From assembly GCA_022843845.1 (NCBI GenBank), contig JALHMW010000010.1:1-64000 (forward strand): a DNA stretch of 64,000 nucleotides. The letters run 5' to 3'. Position numbers and translations under genes: made by a program. This document shows positions 10,174 to 18,206 of the stretch, piece by piece. The notes under the pieces were generated by a model. It saw nothing but the letters and a program-made list of their open reading frames with translations, ran no database searches and was not told where the DNA came from. The stretch is from Archangium sp. GTDB lineage: Bacteria; Myxococcota; Myxococcia; Myxococcales; Myxococcaceae. Each line of letters opens with the position of its first letter. Within the stretch, counting starts at the first letter, position 1.

Positions 10174-10493
10174 GAAGACCTCCGGGTGCAGCGGGCGAGG
10201 CGTAAGGGCAAGTCTCGTGCCCTCTGGCCGGTGTCCATTTTTACCAAGAAAAGCAGCGGGTTGATTCCTGTCTGCACCCGAGCCACCTGACCGGGGTCTG
10301 GCATTCCGCCCACCAGGCGTTAGCGATCGGGTCAGTTGAAATCGGCGAATCGACAGCAAATCGGCACCTCAAACGTCGCGTAGGCCCACGTAGGGAAAGT
10401 CGGGGCGGCCTAGCACACGTGGCAAACGTGGATCAATCCGCGCGGTCGGCTGGGTGTGTCATCGAGTTTTTCGAACGGGTTCGCTGGGTTCGT
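10174..10493. other. Intergenic region upstream of the barrel/protease operon
   Basis: These 320 bases contain no supported gene. They must hold the promoter for the leftward barrel/metalloprotease operon. An A/T patch around 10236-10250 could be part of it, but I cannot define -35 and -10 boxes. The right end is the 3' flank of the rqcH-like gene. A tiny repeat CGAAC/GTTCG beside a T-run (about 10466-10482) is too short to call a terminator. Confidence 0.4.
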
Positions 10494-11906
10494 TCAGTCC
10501 AGGGGCGCAAGCGTCTCGGTCTCCAGGAGCCGCTCGAGCCTCTGAGGCTCGACGCGCAACATCAACGTCTTCTCTCCCGTGTAGGTCACTGCGCCAGGCG
10601 CCCCACCCTTCGCTTTCCGCACGCGCTTGACCGGCACGTAGCTCACCTCACCGCGAGGCTCCCCTTTGAGGTCGGAGTGGTGGAGCGCCAGGTGCGCGGC
10701 GTCGAGGAGCACCTCAGGCAGCAGCGAGCCGTTCTTCGCGACCGGCACCACGACGTGCGCGCCGGGCGAGCCCCGAACGTGGAACCAGACGTGCCACGGC
10801 CGCGCGATCTGGAACGTGAGCGCGTCGTTGTGGGCTGGGCCTCGTCCGACCCAGATGAGGTGGTCCTGGTGGCCGCGGTAGGCCTTGAAGGGAGCCATCG
10901 CGACGTCTTGCTGACGCGGGCTCTTCTTGGCGGCGGTGGGGGCGTCGATGGGCGTCGCCGCGAGCCGGTCGAGCTCGGCCCGGAGCTTCGCCTCTTCGAC
11001 GTCGAGCTGCGCGAGGCGCTTCGTCGCAAACTCCACGCCGCGCAAGAGCCGCCGGTATTGGTGAAAGCGCCACTCGACCTCCTGCTTCGGCGTGCGCGCG
11101 GGGTCGAGTGGAATGGAGCGCTCCACCACCTCACCGTCGGCGCGGTACTCGGGGAGCACCACCGTGCGTTCGCCGCGAGTGAGCCGATACAGGTTCTGCG
11201 CGAGCAGCTCGCCTTCTTGTCTGTACGTCTCGGCCTGCGCGGTGCGGTTGGTCTCGGCGCGCACCTTCTCGCGGGTGCGCTCGAGCTTCTTGAGCTTCGC
11301 CTCGAGCGGCGCGAGCCGGGCCTTGAGCCAGCGCTCCTCTTCTTGCGTGCTGAAGAGCGCCTCGGCCCCATGTCCGAGGCGGAGCTGGACGAAGTCACTG
11401 GCGAGTCTGCTGGGCGCGTCCCGGACCGGGCTCTCGGCCGGCGGCGTCCATGTGGAGCCGTGGCGAATGCCTTCGCGGAACGGGTGGGAGTGGGCGAGCA
11501 CCCTGCCCTCCCTGGTGGTCAACGCGATACCCGGGGCGTCGCCGTACTCGAGGACGAGGGTGCGCGCGTGCGGGCTGCCGTCGCGCTCGGCGGTGAAGTG
11601 GAGCAACAGCAGCCGTCGCGCTTCGACGCTCTCCACGTCGGCCAGGCGCACGCCGACGAGCTCTCGACGCAACACGCTCTGCCACGCCGGCGGCTCCGCG
11701 GGGTTCGCGGGGCGCTTCTCGACCACGGACAACCGGCTGCTCTTCACATCACAACACACCAACACCACGACGCTTCGCCCCGGCACCCGGAGCTCGACGT
11801 ACACGCGCGTGGCGGTCGGGCTCGAGAGCTGCTGCACGACCGCGCCGGGGAGCTCGCGCTCCAGTTCTTTCGCCAGCAGCGTGGCCTCGACGGGGCGCAG
11901 CGACAC
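10494..11906 (-). CDS. rqcH: RqcH/NFACT family ribosome quality control protein
   Basis: This 470-residue protein has the NFACT architecture: an N-terminal NFACT-N domain (about 1-180), a charged coiled-coil middle (about 195-330) and a C-terminal NFACT-R domain (about 345-455) with the blocks PFKAYRGHQDHLIWVGRG and HVWFHVRGSPGAHVV. Characterised RqcH binds stalled 50S-peptidyl-tRNA complexes and recruits tRNA-Ala to add C-terminal Ala tails. It is shorter than the roughly 560-residue Firmicutes proteins. Where the family usually has an Asp-Arg pair needed for tRNA recruitment I read EARRLLLLHF, so that pair may be changed. It starts 3 nt after the ligase stop, so the two are co-transcribed. 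Confidence 0.85.
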   Translation of the reverse strand: MSLRPVEATLLAKELERELPGAVVQQLSSPTATRVYVELRVPGRSVVVLVCCDVKSSRLSVVEKRPANPAEPPAWQSVLRRELVGVRLADVESVEARRLLLLHFTAERDGSPHARTLVLEYGDAPGIALTTREGRVLAHSHPFREGIRHGSTWTPPAESPVRDAPSRLASDFVQLRLGHGAEALFSTQEEERWLKARLAPLEAKLKKLERTREKVRAETNRTAQAETYRQEGELLAQNLYRLTRGERTVVLPEYRADGEVVERSIPLDPARTPKQEVEWRFHQYRRLLRGVEFATKRLAQLDVEEAKLRAELDRLAATPIDAPTAAKKSPRQQDVAMAPFKAYRGHQDHLIWVGRGPAHNDALTFQIARPWHVWFHVRGSPGAHVVVPVAKNGSLLPEVLLDAAHLALHHSDLKGEPRGEVSYVPVKRVRKAKGGAPGAVTYTGEKTLMLRVEPQRLERLLETETLAPLD

Positions 11907-11909
11907 GGC

Positions 11910-12953
11910 TCACCCCTGCTTCTTCGGGGCCTGCGCCACGATGACGTCGAGTGAGAACGGGTTCGGCGGCAACAGCTGTGAGTACGTGCACGAGGTGGCG
12001 GTGCGGTCGGGGCGCCAGCGCTGAAACGTCGTGGCGTGGCGAAAGCGCCCGCTCTGCACGAAGTCGTAGCGCACCTCACACACCAGCTCGGGCTTCAGCT
12101 TGAACCACACCTTGTCATCCTGCGGGCTCCACCGGCTCGCGGCGTCGGGTGTGCGGCCTTCACCGAAGCTCTGCCCATCGAGGTACGGCGCGAGCGTCTG
12201 AATCAACGCCTTCTTCTCTTTCGCGGTGAAGCTCGAGGTGTGGCCCACGTGGTGGAGCACGCCCGTCTCGTCGTAGAGCCCGAGCAGCAGCGAGCCCACG
12301 GTGCCTGGCGTCTTGCCTTCGCGGTAGCCGCCGACCACGCAGTCGGCCATTCGCCCGTGCTTCACCTTCACCATGACGCGCTCACCTGGCCGATACGGCA
12401 GCTCTTCCCGCCGGGCGATGACGCCGTCGCAGCCCGCGCCCTCGAAGTCGACGAACCACTGCTTCGCCTGACGAGGGTCGCTGGTCTGCGGGGTGACGAA
12501 GACGCGCGTCGTCGAGGCGAAGAGGCGCTCGAGGCCAGCGCGACGCTCGGTGAACGGCTTCTCCCTCAAGTCGGCGGCGCCGAGGCCGAGCAGATCGAAC
12601 GCGACGAAGCTGGTGGGAATCTCGAGCGCCAGCTTGTTCACGCGCGACGCCGCCGGGTGCAGCCGCGACTGGAGCGCCTCGAAGTCGAGCCCCTTCGCGC
12701 CAGCGAGGATGATCTCTCCATCGAGGATGCACTGGGCGGGCAGGACAGCCTTGAGCGCCTCGAGCAGCTCGGGAAAATACCGGGCGAGCGGCCGGCCACC
12801 ACGGCTCGAGAGCTCGAGCGAGTCGCCGTCACGAAAGACGATGGCTCGAAAACCGTCCCACTTGGGCTCGTAACGCCAGCCCGGCCCCTCGGGGATCTCG
12901 TCGTTCGCTTTCGCGAGCATCGGTTCGAGCGGAGGTGCGAAGGCGAGCGCCAT
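11910..12953 (-). CDS. ATP-dependent DNA ligase (LigC/LigD-ligase type)
   Basis: This 347-residue protein joins DNA nicks using ATP. The nucleotidyltransferase motif I is EPKWDGFRA, with Lys31 as the AMP-accepting lysine. ILDGEII (motif III-like), FDLLGL and EGAGCDGVIARR follow. A C-terminal OB-fold with KLKPELVCEVRYD and LPPNPFSLDV is typical of ligases related to the LigD ligase domain. There is no polymerase or phosphoesterase domain and no Ku gene beside it, so it is a stand-alone LigC-like enzyme, probably for repair. No clear Shine-Dalgarno precedes the ATG. A TACGGT hexamer lies 8 nt before it (see the promoter entry). rqcH follows after 3 nt. Confidence 0.92.
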   Translation of the reverse strand: MALAFAPPLEPMLAKANDEIPEGPGWRYEPKWDGFRAIVFRDGDSLELSSRGGRPLARYFPELLEALKAVLPAQCILDGEIILAGAKGLDFEALQSRLHPAASRVNKLALEIPTSFVAFDLLGLGAADLREKPFTERRAGLERLFASTTRVFVTPQTSDPRQAKQWFVDFEGAGCDGVIARREELPYRPGERVMVKVKHGRMADCVVGGYREGKTPGTVGSLLLGLYDETGVLHHVGHTSSFTAKEKKALIQTLAPYLDGQSFGEGRTPDAASRWSPQDDKVWFKLKPELVCEVRYDFVQSGRFRHATTFQRWRPDRTATSCTYSQLLPPNPFSLDVIVAQAPKKQG

Positions 12954-12961
12954 GGCGCGCG

Positions 12962-12990
12962 ACCGTAACCGCGAGCGTTCGCAGAGTCAG
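12962..12990 (-). promoter_or_regulatory. Candidate sigma70-type promoter for the ligase-rqcH operon
   Basis: On the minus strand CTGACT (12985-12990) is separated by exactly 17 nt from TACGGT (12962-12967), which ends 8 nt before the ligase ATG. Such spacing would start transcription within a few bases of the ATG. The same TACGGT hexamer occurs before the kinase gene at 53975. This is pattern evidence only. Confidence 0.4.
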
Positions 12991-13198
12991 CGCGGACGCA
13001 CGCCAGAACGTTCGGGGAGCACGCGTTCCAGCGGTGTGTCTGGACTCGCCTGAACGTCATCGTCCGCCAGGCAGACGCCGAATCACACCCGGTAGAGGTG
13101 ACGGACGCCACGACGATCAGCGCGGCGCTCCTGCCGCAGCTGACGCTCTGGAGACAGGCTGACGTGTCTTCTGGGTCCTGCGCAGATAGAAGGGACTC

Positions 13199-14341
13199 AT
13201 GTCGTCGCGACCGAGAGCGAGCCGGAGCGTGGGAGCCATCGTGCTCTCGCTCGGCGTGCATGCGCTCGCGGGCCTCGCGATGTACCTGACGCCCTCGCCG
13301 CCGCCTCGTGCACCTGCCGCCGCTGCGCTCACCTGGGTCGACGTCGCGCCTGCCGTGGAAGACGTGACGCCGCCCGCGCCAGCGGTGACTCCCGAGCCCG
13401 TTCGGCCCGCGACCGAGACCGCCACCAGGAAGAAGAAGAAGACGAGCCCAGCGGTTCAGACGAGCGCAGGGGATCAGCAGCCGACCTCACCGTCCACGCC
13501 CTCGACGACGACAGGTGGCACCGACTCCCCGCTGGCCGAACGTGGAAGCGGGCCCGCCGTCGCAGCGCCGGGGAAGCGGCCGTCGCTCACGCCCGGCGCG
13601 GGCTTCGTGATGAACATGCCCGAGGCGCGCGACGCCGAAGACACGCGCGGCACCACGCTCCGCAACGAGGTGATGGACCAGCCTGATCAACAGGCCGTCG
13701 CCGAGTACGAAGCCGAGCGCGCTGGCCGGAAGTTGTCGCTCGACCTCGCCACCGACGTCGCGCGCGCACAGCAGGGCGCTGGCCGGGTGCCTGGCTTCTT
13801 CACCAGCGCCGCGAAGTCGCTGCAGGACGCCGCCGAGAAGGCCGACGTGAAGGTCTCGAAGGACTCGATGCGCCAGCAGTCACTCAACGCGCTGGGGAGC
13901 GTGCTCGACCCGACCCGCACCCGGCCCTCCGACGACGCCATTCGCCGCGTCGCCGAGACCGCGTCGGTGCAGAACGCGCGCATCGGCAACCCGGCCCTGC
14001 CCGGCGATCAGCAGGCGTTCAATCAGGCCGTCGCGCAGGGCTTCTCGCGCTTCGAGAGCATCAGGGAGAACCTCTCGGCGACGCAGCTGCGCACCGTGGT
14101 GTCGCTCACCACCGACGCGCGCGGCGTGCTGGCCGAGGCGTCGATCACCGAGCGCTCGGGCGATCTCACCTTCGACGAGTCTGCGCTCCATCTCTCACGC
14201 AAGGTGATGCGCACCCTGCCCGACTCCGATGACAAAGCGCTGGGCACGAGCTGGTGGAGGTCGCGGTGGGTCTTCACCTGGGAGCCGCCACGCATGAAGG
14301 TGCGCTTCCTCGACGCGACGCCGATGCCGCCGCCGATGTGA
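13199..14341 (+). CDS. TonB-like energy-transducing periplasmic protein
   Basis: The 380-residue protein has one N-terminal transmembrane helix (about 11-31, GAIVLSLGVHALAGLAMYL). A Pro/Ala-rich stretch with a KKKK patch (about 33-120) follows, then a periplasmic domain. The last roughly 120 residues (TVVSLTTDARGVLAEASITE through SRWVFTWEPPRMKVRF) resemble TonB or AgmX-type C-terminal domains. TonB couples the proton-motive force to outer-membrane transport, but no ExbB/ExbD gene is in the window. The start is supported by AGAAGG just upstream of ATG. It lies divergently from the ligase across 245 nt and is followed by larB after 42 nt. Confidence 0.75.
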   Translation: MSSRPRASRSVGAIVLSLGVHALAGLAMYLTPSPPPRAPAAAALTWVDVAPAVEDVTPPAPAVTPEPVRPATETATRKKKKTSPAVQTSAGDQQPTSPSTPSTTTGGTDSPLAERGSGPAVAAPGKRPSLTPGAGFVMNMPEARDAEDTRGTTLRNEVMDQPDQQAVAEYEAERAGRKLSLDLATDVARAQQGAGRVPGFFTSAAKSLQDAAEKADVKVSKDSMRQQSLNALGSVLDPTRTRPSDDAIRRVAETASVQNARIGNPALPGDQQAFNQAVAQGFSRFESIRENLSATQLRTVVSLTTDARGVLAEASITERSGDLTFDESALHLSRKVMRTLPDSDDKALGTSWWRSRWVFTWEPPRMKVRFLDATPMPPPM

Positions 14342-14383
14342 CACTGGCCAAACCGAGACGCCGTCGATAGAGCCGGCCGCATC

Positions 14384-15049
14384 ATGTCGACTTCAGAGAT
14401 CACCCTCGATTTCCAGCGCACCGAGCGCATCGGCTTCGAAGAGGCCATCTTCAGCCAGGGCAAGACGGTCGAGCAGCTGAACGAGATCCTCGATCGCGCG
14501 AAAGCGAAGGGCGCGTCGCTGCTGTTGACCCGCCTGTCGCAGCTGCAGCTCGAAGGCCTCACCGCGAGCCACCGCGCAGGAATCGACTACGAGCCTGTCT
14601 CTCGTACCGGGTTCTTCGGCACGCTCCGGCCCGCGAAGCCGAGCCGCGTCGCCATCGTCGCTGCAGGCACCAGTGACGTGCACGTGTTCCGCGAGATCGC
14701 CCGCACCGCGCGGTACTACGGCCACGAGACCACTGGGTTCTACGACGTCGGCGTCGCGGGCATCTGGCGGCTGATGGAGCGCGTCGAGGCCATCAAGCAG
14801 CACGCGGTGGTGATCGTCGTCGCCGGCATGGACGCGGCGCTCCCGACCGTCGTCGGCGGGCTCGTCGGCAGCGTCGTCATCGCGGTGCCCACGTCGAATG
14901 GCTACGGCGTCGCCGAGGGTGGCCACAGCGCGCTCAACGCGATGCTGGCGTCGTGTGCACCCGGTGTCCCGGTGATGAACATCGACAATGGGTACGGCGC
15001 GGCGTGCGCAGCGCTGCGGGTGCTCAACGCGCTCGATCGGGCGAAGTAA
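14384..15049 (+). CDS. larB: Nickel-pincer cofactor biosynthesis protein LarB
   Basis: The 221-residue protein has an AIR-carboxylase (PurE)-like fold signature. Diagnostic LarB blocks are AGTSD (94-98), AGMDAALP (147-154), VPTSNGYG (168-175) and NIDNGYGAA (199-207). LarB carboxylates the pyridinium ring of nicotinic acid adenine dinucleotide and releases AMP, the first step towards the nickel-pincer nucleotide used by lactate racemase LarA. LarC and LarE, which add sulfur and nickel, are not in the window, so the pathway must be completed elsewhere or the protein works alone. It starts 42 nt after the TonB-like gene and has TAGAGC 10 nt before the ATG instead of a ribosome-binding site. Confidence 0.9.
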   Translation: MSTSEITLDFQRTERIGFEEAIFSQGKTVEQLNEILDRAKAKGASLLLTRLSQLQLEGLTASHRAGIDYEPVSRTGFFGTLRPAKPSRVAIVAAGTSDVHVFREIARTARYYGHETTGFYDVGVAGIWRLMERVEAIKQHAVVIVVAGMDAALPTVVGGLVGSVVIAVPTSNGYGVAEGGHSALNAMLASCAPGVPVMNIDNGYGAACAALRVLNALDRAK

Positions 15050-15086
15050 CCCCTGGGCCTATCGCGTGACCGTTCGGTCCGGGTAG

Positions 15087-15704
15087 ATGACGGGCATGAT
15101 CTCGCTCGTCGCGCTGGCGTTGCTCACGCAGATCGATCTCGCGCCGCAGCTCGAGAAGGGGCCGCTGGTGCTGGTCGAAGAGGGCAAGGGCGGCAAGTTC
15201 GGCCAGGCGACGGGCTTCGTGTTGATCGACGCTCCGCCCGAGAAGGCGTGGGCGCTCGTGACCAGCTTCGACACGTACAAGACGTTCATGCCGAAGATCC
15301 TCGAGAGCGAGGTGAAGCGCCGCACCGAGAAGGACGTCGACATCCACGTCACCATCGACGTGCCCGGCCCCGACACCGATTACGTGGTGCGGTACACGCC
15401 AGACGTCGCCGCGAAAGAGGTGACCGGCACGTGGGTGAGCGGCGATCTGAAAGGCAGCCGCTGGTTCTGGAAGGTCGAGGCCGCGCCGGGCGGCAAGTCG
15501 CTCGTCACGCACACGCTCGCGGTGAAGAACTTCTCGGGCATCGCGCAGGCCGTGGAAGACGACTCGCAAACCGTGACGGTCGGCGTGAACGTCGGGAGCG
15601 TGCTGGCGGCGCTCAAGGCCGTGAAGCGCAAGGTCGAGGCGGACAAGGACGGGGCGCCGGTTCCGGGCTCGAAGGAGTCGCGGAGTCACCACGACAGCGA
15701 GTGA
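15087..15704 (+). CDS. SRPBCC (START/polyketide-cyclase-like) domain protein
   Basis: The 205-residue protein has a short hydrophobic N-terminus (MISLVALALLTQ), perhaps a signal peptide. Residues about 40-185 look like an SRPBCC ligand-binding fold (VLIDAPPEKAWALVTSFDTYKTFMP, a typical opening of coenzyme Q-binding or cyclase-like members). Members bind hydrophobic ligands in a cavity; nothing here shows which. Its last 19 nt overlap the 3' end of the convergent kinase gene. Antisense frames in this interval are shadows. Confidence 0.8.
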   Translation: MTGMISLVALALLTQIDLAPQLEKGPLVLVEEGKGGKFGQATGFVLIDAPPEKAWALVTSFDTYKTFMPKILESEVKRRTEKDVDIHVTIDVPGPDTDYVVRYTPDVAAKEVTGTWVSGDLKGSRWFWKVEAAPGGKSLVTHTLAVKNFSGIAQAVEDDSQTVTVGVNVGSVLAALKAVKRKVEADKDGAPVPGSKESRSHHDSE

Positions 15705-17134
15705 CGAACCTCGTCGAACGCCTCGGCCAACGCTTCGGCACTCTCCCACCGCTCTTCGGGCTTCTTCGCGAGGCAGCGCATCACCACCGACGCGAGGTCG
15801 GGTGGGATCTCGGGGTTCACGACGTCGATGGGCGGCGGTGCGGCTTCGATGTGCTGCATGATCAACGACACGAAGTCGGGGTGAGCGAAGGGCAGCCGCC
15901 CCGTCAGCAGCCGGTAGGCGACGACCCCGAGCGAGTACACGTCCGCAGCGGGGGTCAGGGTTCGGGAATCGCGGATCTGCTCGGGCGGCATGTACTGTGC
16001 GGTGCCAACGAACACGCCCGAGGCGGTGAGCTCTTCACGAGTGTGCTGGTCTCGCGCGACTCCGAAGTCCATCACCTTGAGGACACCGTCGTTCGTCACC
16101 ATCAGGTTCGCCGGCTTCACGTCGCGGTGAATCACGCCGTGTTGGTGGGCCGCGTGCAGGCCCCGGCACGCCTGCGACAGGTAGAGCAGGCGCGTCGCGA
16201 GCGACATCGGCGTCTGGATCAGCTTGCCCAGATCCTGTCCCTCGATGAGCTCCATCGTCAGGAAGCGCTGGCCGCGAAACACGCCGATGTCGAACACACG
16301 CACCACATTGGGGTGAACGATGTTCCTCGTGACACGCAGCTCACGCCTGAAGCGCTCGAGGCCGCCAGCGTCCTCCGAAGGCAGGAAGATCTTCAGGGCG
16401 ATATCGACCGAGAGCTCCTCGTCGTGTGCCTTGAAGACGGTCGCCATGCCCCCACGACCCAGTAGCGGCCCGAGGCGGTAGCGCTCACCCACGAGGTCAC
16501 CGGTCGCAAAGACGAGCGGGCTTGCCAGCGCAGGCGCGGGCGCGAGCGGTGCCTCAGGTGCCGGCGTGGCGAGCGAAGGCTGAGGAAAGGTGACGCGGTC
16601 AGTCTGGGCGGCCTGCTCGCTCGCCGACACCGGTGGCGGCTCGGGCGGAACGGACGGCGCCTTCGGAAGCACGGGCGGGCCGCGAAGGCGACGCAACGCC
16701 GACGCCGCCTGTTGATCGCGGGGGTCGGACATCACCAGGCGACGGAGCAGCTCGACGGCTGACGGCGTTCGACCCGAGGTCTCGTAGACGGTCGCGAGGT
16801 CTCTGAGGGCCTGACGCTCTGCCGGCCCCGTCGCCTCGGACTCCATGAAGGACCGGAGGAAGTGCTCCAGTTGATACGGCACCGCACCACCCCGTTTCGC
16901 GGTCGCGATCGCTTGCACACACGTCGCTCGATATCGCGGGTCCGTCACCGGAGCGCGGGACCAGGCGTCGAAGGCCTGCTCGAGCGCTCCCGACTGCGCG
17001 AAGGCCGCCCCCGCTTCGTATGGAAAGCCGAGGGCGTCGTAGCGCTCCGCGGCCTGCTTCAGCTGCCCCCGGCGCTCGAGCAGCCGCGCTGCCTCGAAGT
17101 CACGACGGGCCTGTCCGTTTCGTTCATCACTCAT
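15686..17134 (-). CDS. Ser/Thr protein kinase with N-terminal TPR-like region
   Basis: The 482-residue cytoplasmic protein has helical TPR-like repeats (about 8-150), a Pro-rich linker (about 152-205) and a C-terminal Hanks-type kinase domain (about 218-480). Kinase motifs are intact: glycine loop GRGGMA (226-231), K248, HRDVKPAN (336-343), DFG (356-358) and PPE in place of APE. There is no transmembrane segment. The ATG at 17134 is chosen since it overlaps the upstream PilT stop by 8 nt; a TTG 15 nt upstream is possible. It is the third gene of the HEAT-PilT/PilT/kinase operon, so phosphorylation of the PilT-like ATPases or a partner is a reasonable inference. Confidence 0.93.
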   Translation of the reverse strand: MSDERNGQARRDFEAARLLERRGQLKQAAERYDALGFPYEAGAAFAQSGALEQAFDAWSRAPVTDPRYRATCVQAIATAKRGGAVPYQLEHFLRSFMESEATGPAERQALRDLATVYETSGRTPSAVELLRRLVMSDPRDQQAASALRRLRGPPVLPKAPSVPPEPPPVSASEQAAQTDRVTFPQPSLATPAPEAPLAPAPALASPLVFATGDLVGERYRLGPLLGRGGMATVFKAHDEELSVDIALKIFLPSEDAGGLERFRRELRVTRNIVHPNVVRVFDIGVFRGQRFLTMELIEGQDLGKLIQTPMSLATRLLYLSQACRGLHAAHQHGVIHRDVKPANLMVTNDGVLKVMDFGVARDQHTREELTASGVFVGTAQYMPPEQIRDSRTLTPAADVYSLGVVAYRLLTGRLPFAHPDFVSLIMQHIEAAPPPIDVVNPEIPPDLASVVMRCLAKKPEERWESAEALAEAFDEVRHSLSW

Positions 17135-18203
17135 CAGTCGCCGTTCCAACCAACTCGCGGACCCTGTGTGGATTCGACGCGACCTTCAGCCCGTCGTCCA
17201 GCGACACATAGCCGTTCCGAACGTGGCTCGCGATGCAGTCGTCGAGGCTCAGTGAGCCGGTCGCCTGATTCGCGGCGAGCTGCAGGTACGAGTCGAGCTG
17301 ATGCGTCTTGGCTTCGCGAATCATGGTGATGGTCGCCCAGGACTGAATGAGCACCTCCATCACGGCGACCATGCCTTCGCCGCTCGCACGACGGCACAGG
17401 TGCTGGGCGACGACACACCGCAGCAGCGACGCAACCACCGAACGGACCTGTTCGCGGCTGTCGACGGGCATGATGTCGATGAGCCGATCGACGGTCTTCG
17501 ACGCCGAGTTGGTGTGGAGCGTGCCGATGACGAGAATCCCCGTCTCGGCGGCGCTCAAGGCGAGCGACACCGTCTCCTGGTCTCTGAGCTCGCCGACCAC
17601 CAGCACGTCGGGCGCTTCACGCAGCGCCGAGCGCAGTGCCGACGCGAACGACTCGGTGTGTTTCTCGACCTGACGCTGCGAGATGACCGACGCCAGGGGC
17701 TTGTGGATGTACTCGATGGGGTCTTCGACCGTGACGATGTGCCGTCGGGCGTTTCTATTGATCTCGTTCACGAGCGCCGCGACGGTGGTGGTCTTGCCAG
17801 CCCCGGTCGGGCCCGTGACCAGGACGAGGCCGTTGTTCAGTTGCGTGACGCGACGAAGCACGGGTGGCAACAACAGCTCGTCGAACGTCGGCGGCTCGGG
17901 CCTCACGACCCGGAACACGGCGCCCAGGCCGTTGTTCTGGTGGAACGCGTTGGCCCGGAAGCGCGCGACGCCGTCGAGCAGGTAGAGGAAGTCGAGATCG
18001 AGCTGATGCTCGAGACTGGCGAGCTGAACCTCGTCGAGGATCTCGCCCAGGAGCCGTTTCGTCTCAGCCGCCGAGAGCGCGCGGAACGGGAGCGGCAACA
18101 ACTCGCCGTTGAAGCGAATCGTCGGAGACATGCCCGAGTGCAGGTGCAGGTCGCTCGCGCGCTGTTCGACCACCAACCGCAGGAAGGAATCGATTCGCGC
18201 CAT
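17127..18203 (-). CDS. PilT-family secretion/retraction ATPase
   Basis: The 358-residue protein is a GspE/PilT superfamily hexameric ATPase. It has an N-terminal PAS-like domain (about 1-100), Walker A GPTGAGKT (131-138), Asp box VEDPIEYIH (159-167), Walker B VLVVGELRD (200-208) and His box GTLHT (227-231). PilT proteins power type IV pilus retraction. The C-terminal AIRNLIRE motif needed for retraction in PilT is replaced by TITMIREAKTHQLDS, so it may differ in function. No pilus genes are nearby. Myxobacteria commonly have extra PilT paralogues away from the pil cluster. It begins 3 nt after the HEAT-PilT fusion and its stop overlaps the kinase start. Confidence 0.93.
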   Translation of the reverse strand: MARIDSFLRLVVEQRASDLHLHSGMSPTIRFNGELLPLPFRALSAAETKRLLGEILDEVQLASLEHQLDLDFLYLLDGVARFRANAFHQNNGLGAVFRVVRPEPPTFDELLLPPVLRRVTQLNNGLVLVTGPTGAGKTTTVAALVNEINRNARRHIVTVEDPIEYIHKPLASVISQRQVEKHTESFASALRSALREAPDVLVVGELRDQETVSLALSAAETGILVIGTLHTNSASKTVDRLIDIMPVDSREQVRSVVASLLRCVVAQHLCRRASGEGMVAVMEVLIQSWATITMIREAKTHQLDSYLQLAANQATGSLSLDDCIASHVRNGYVSLDDGLKVASNPHRVRELVGTATDE

Positions 18204-18206
18204 GCG

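Noticed and set aside
10236-10250. A/T-rich patch as -10 box of the barrel/protease operon
   Set aside because: No -35 at suitable spacing could be recognised; left as an unmarked promoter region.
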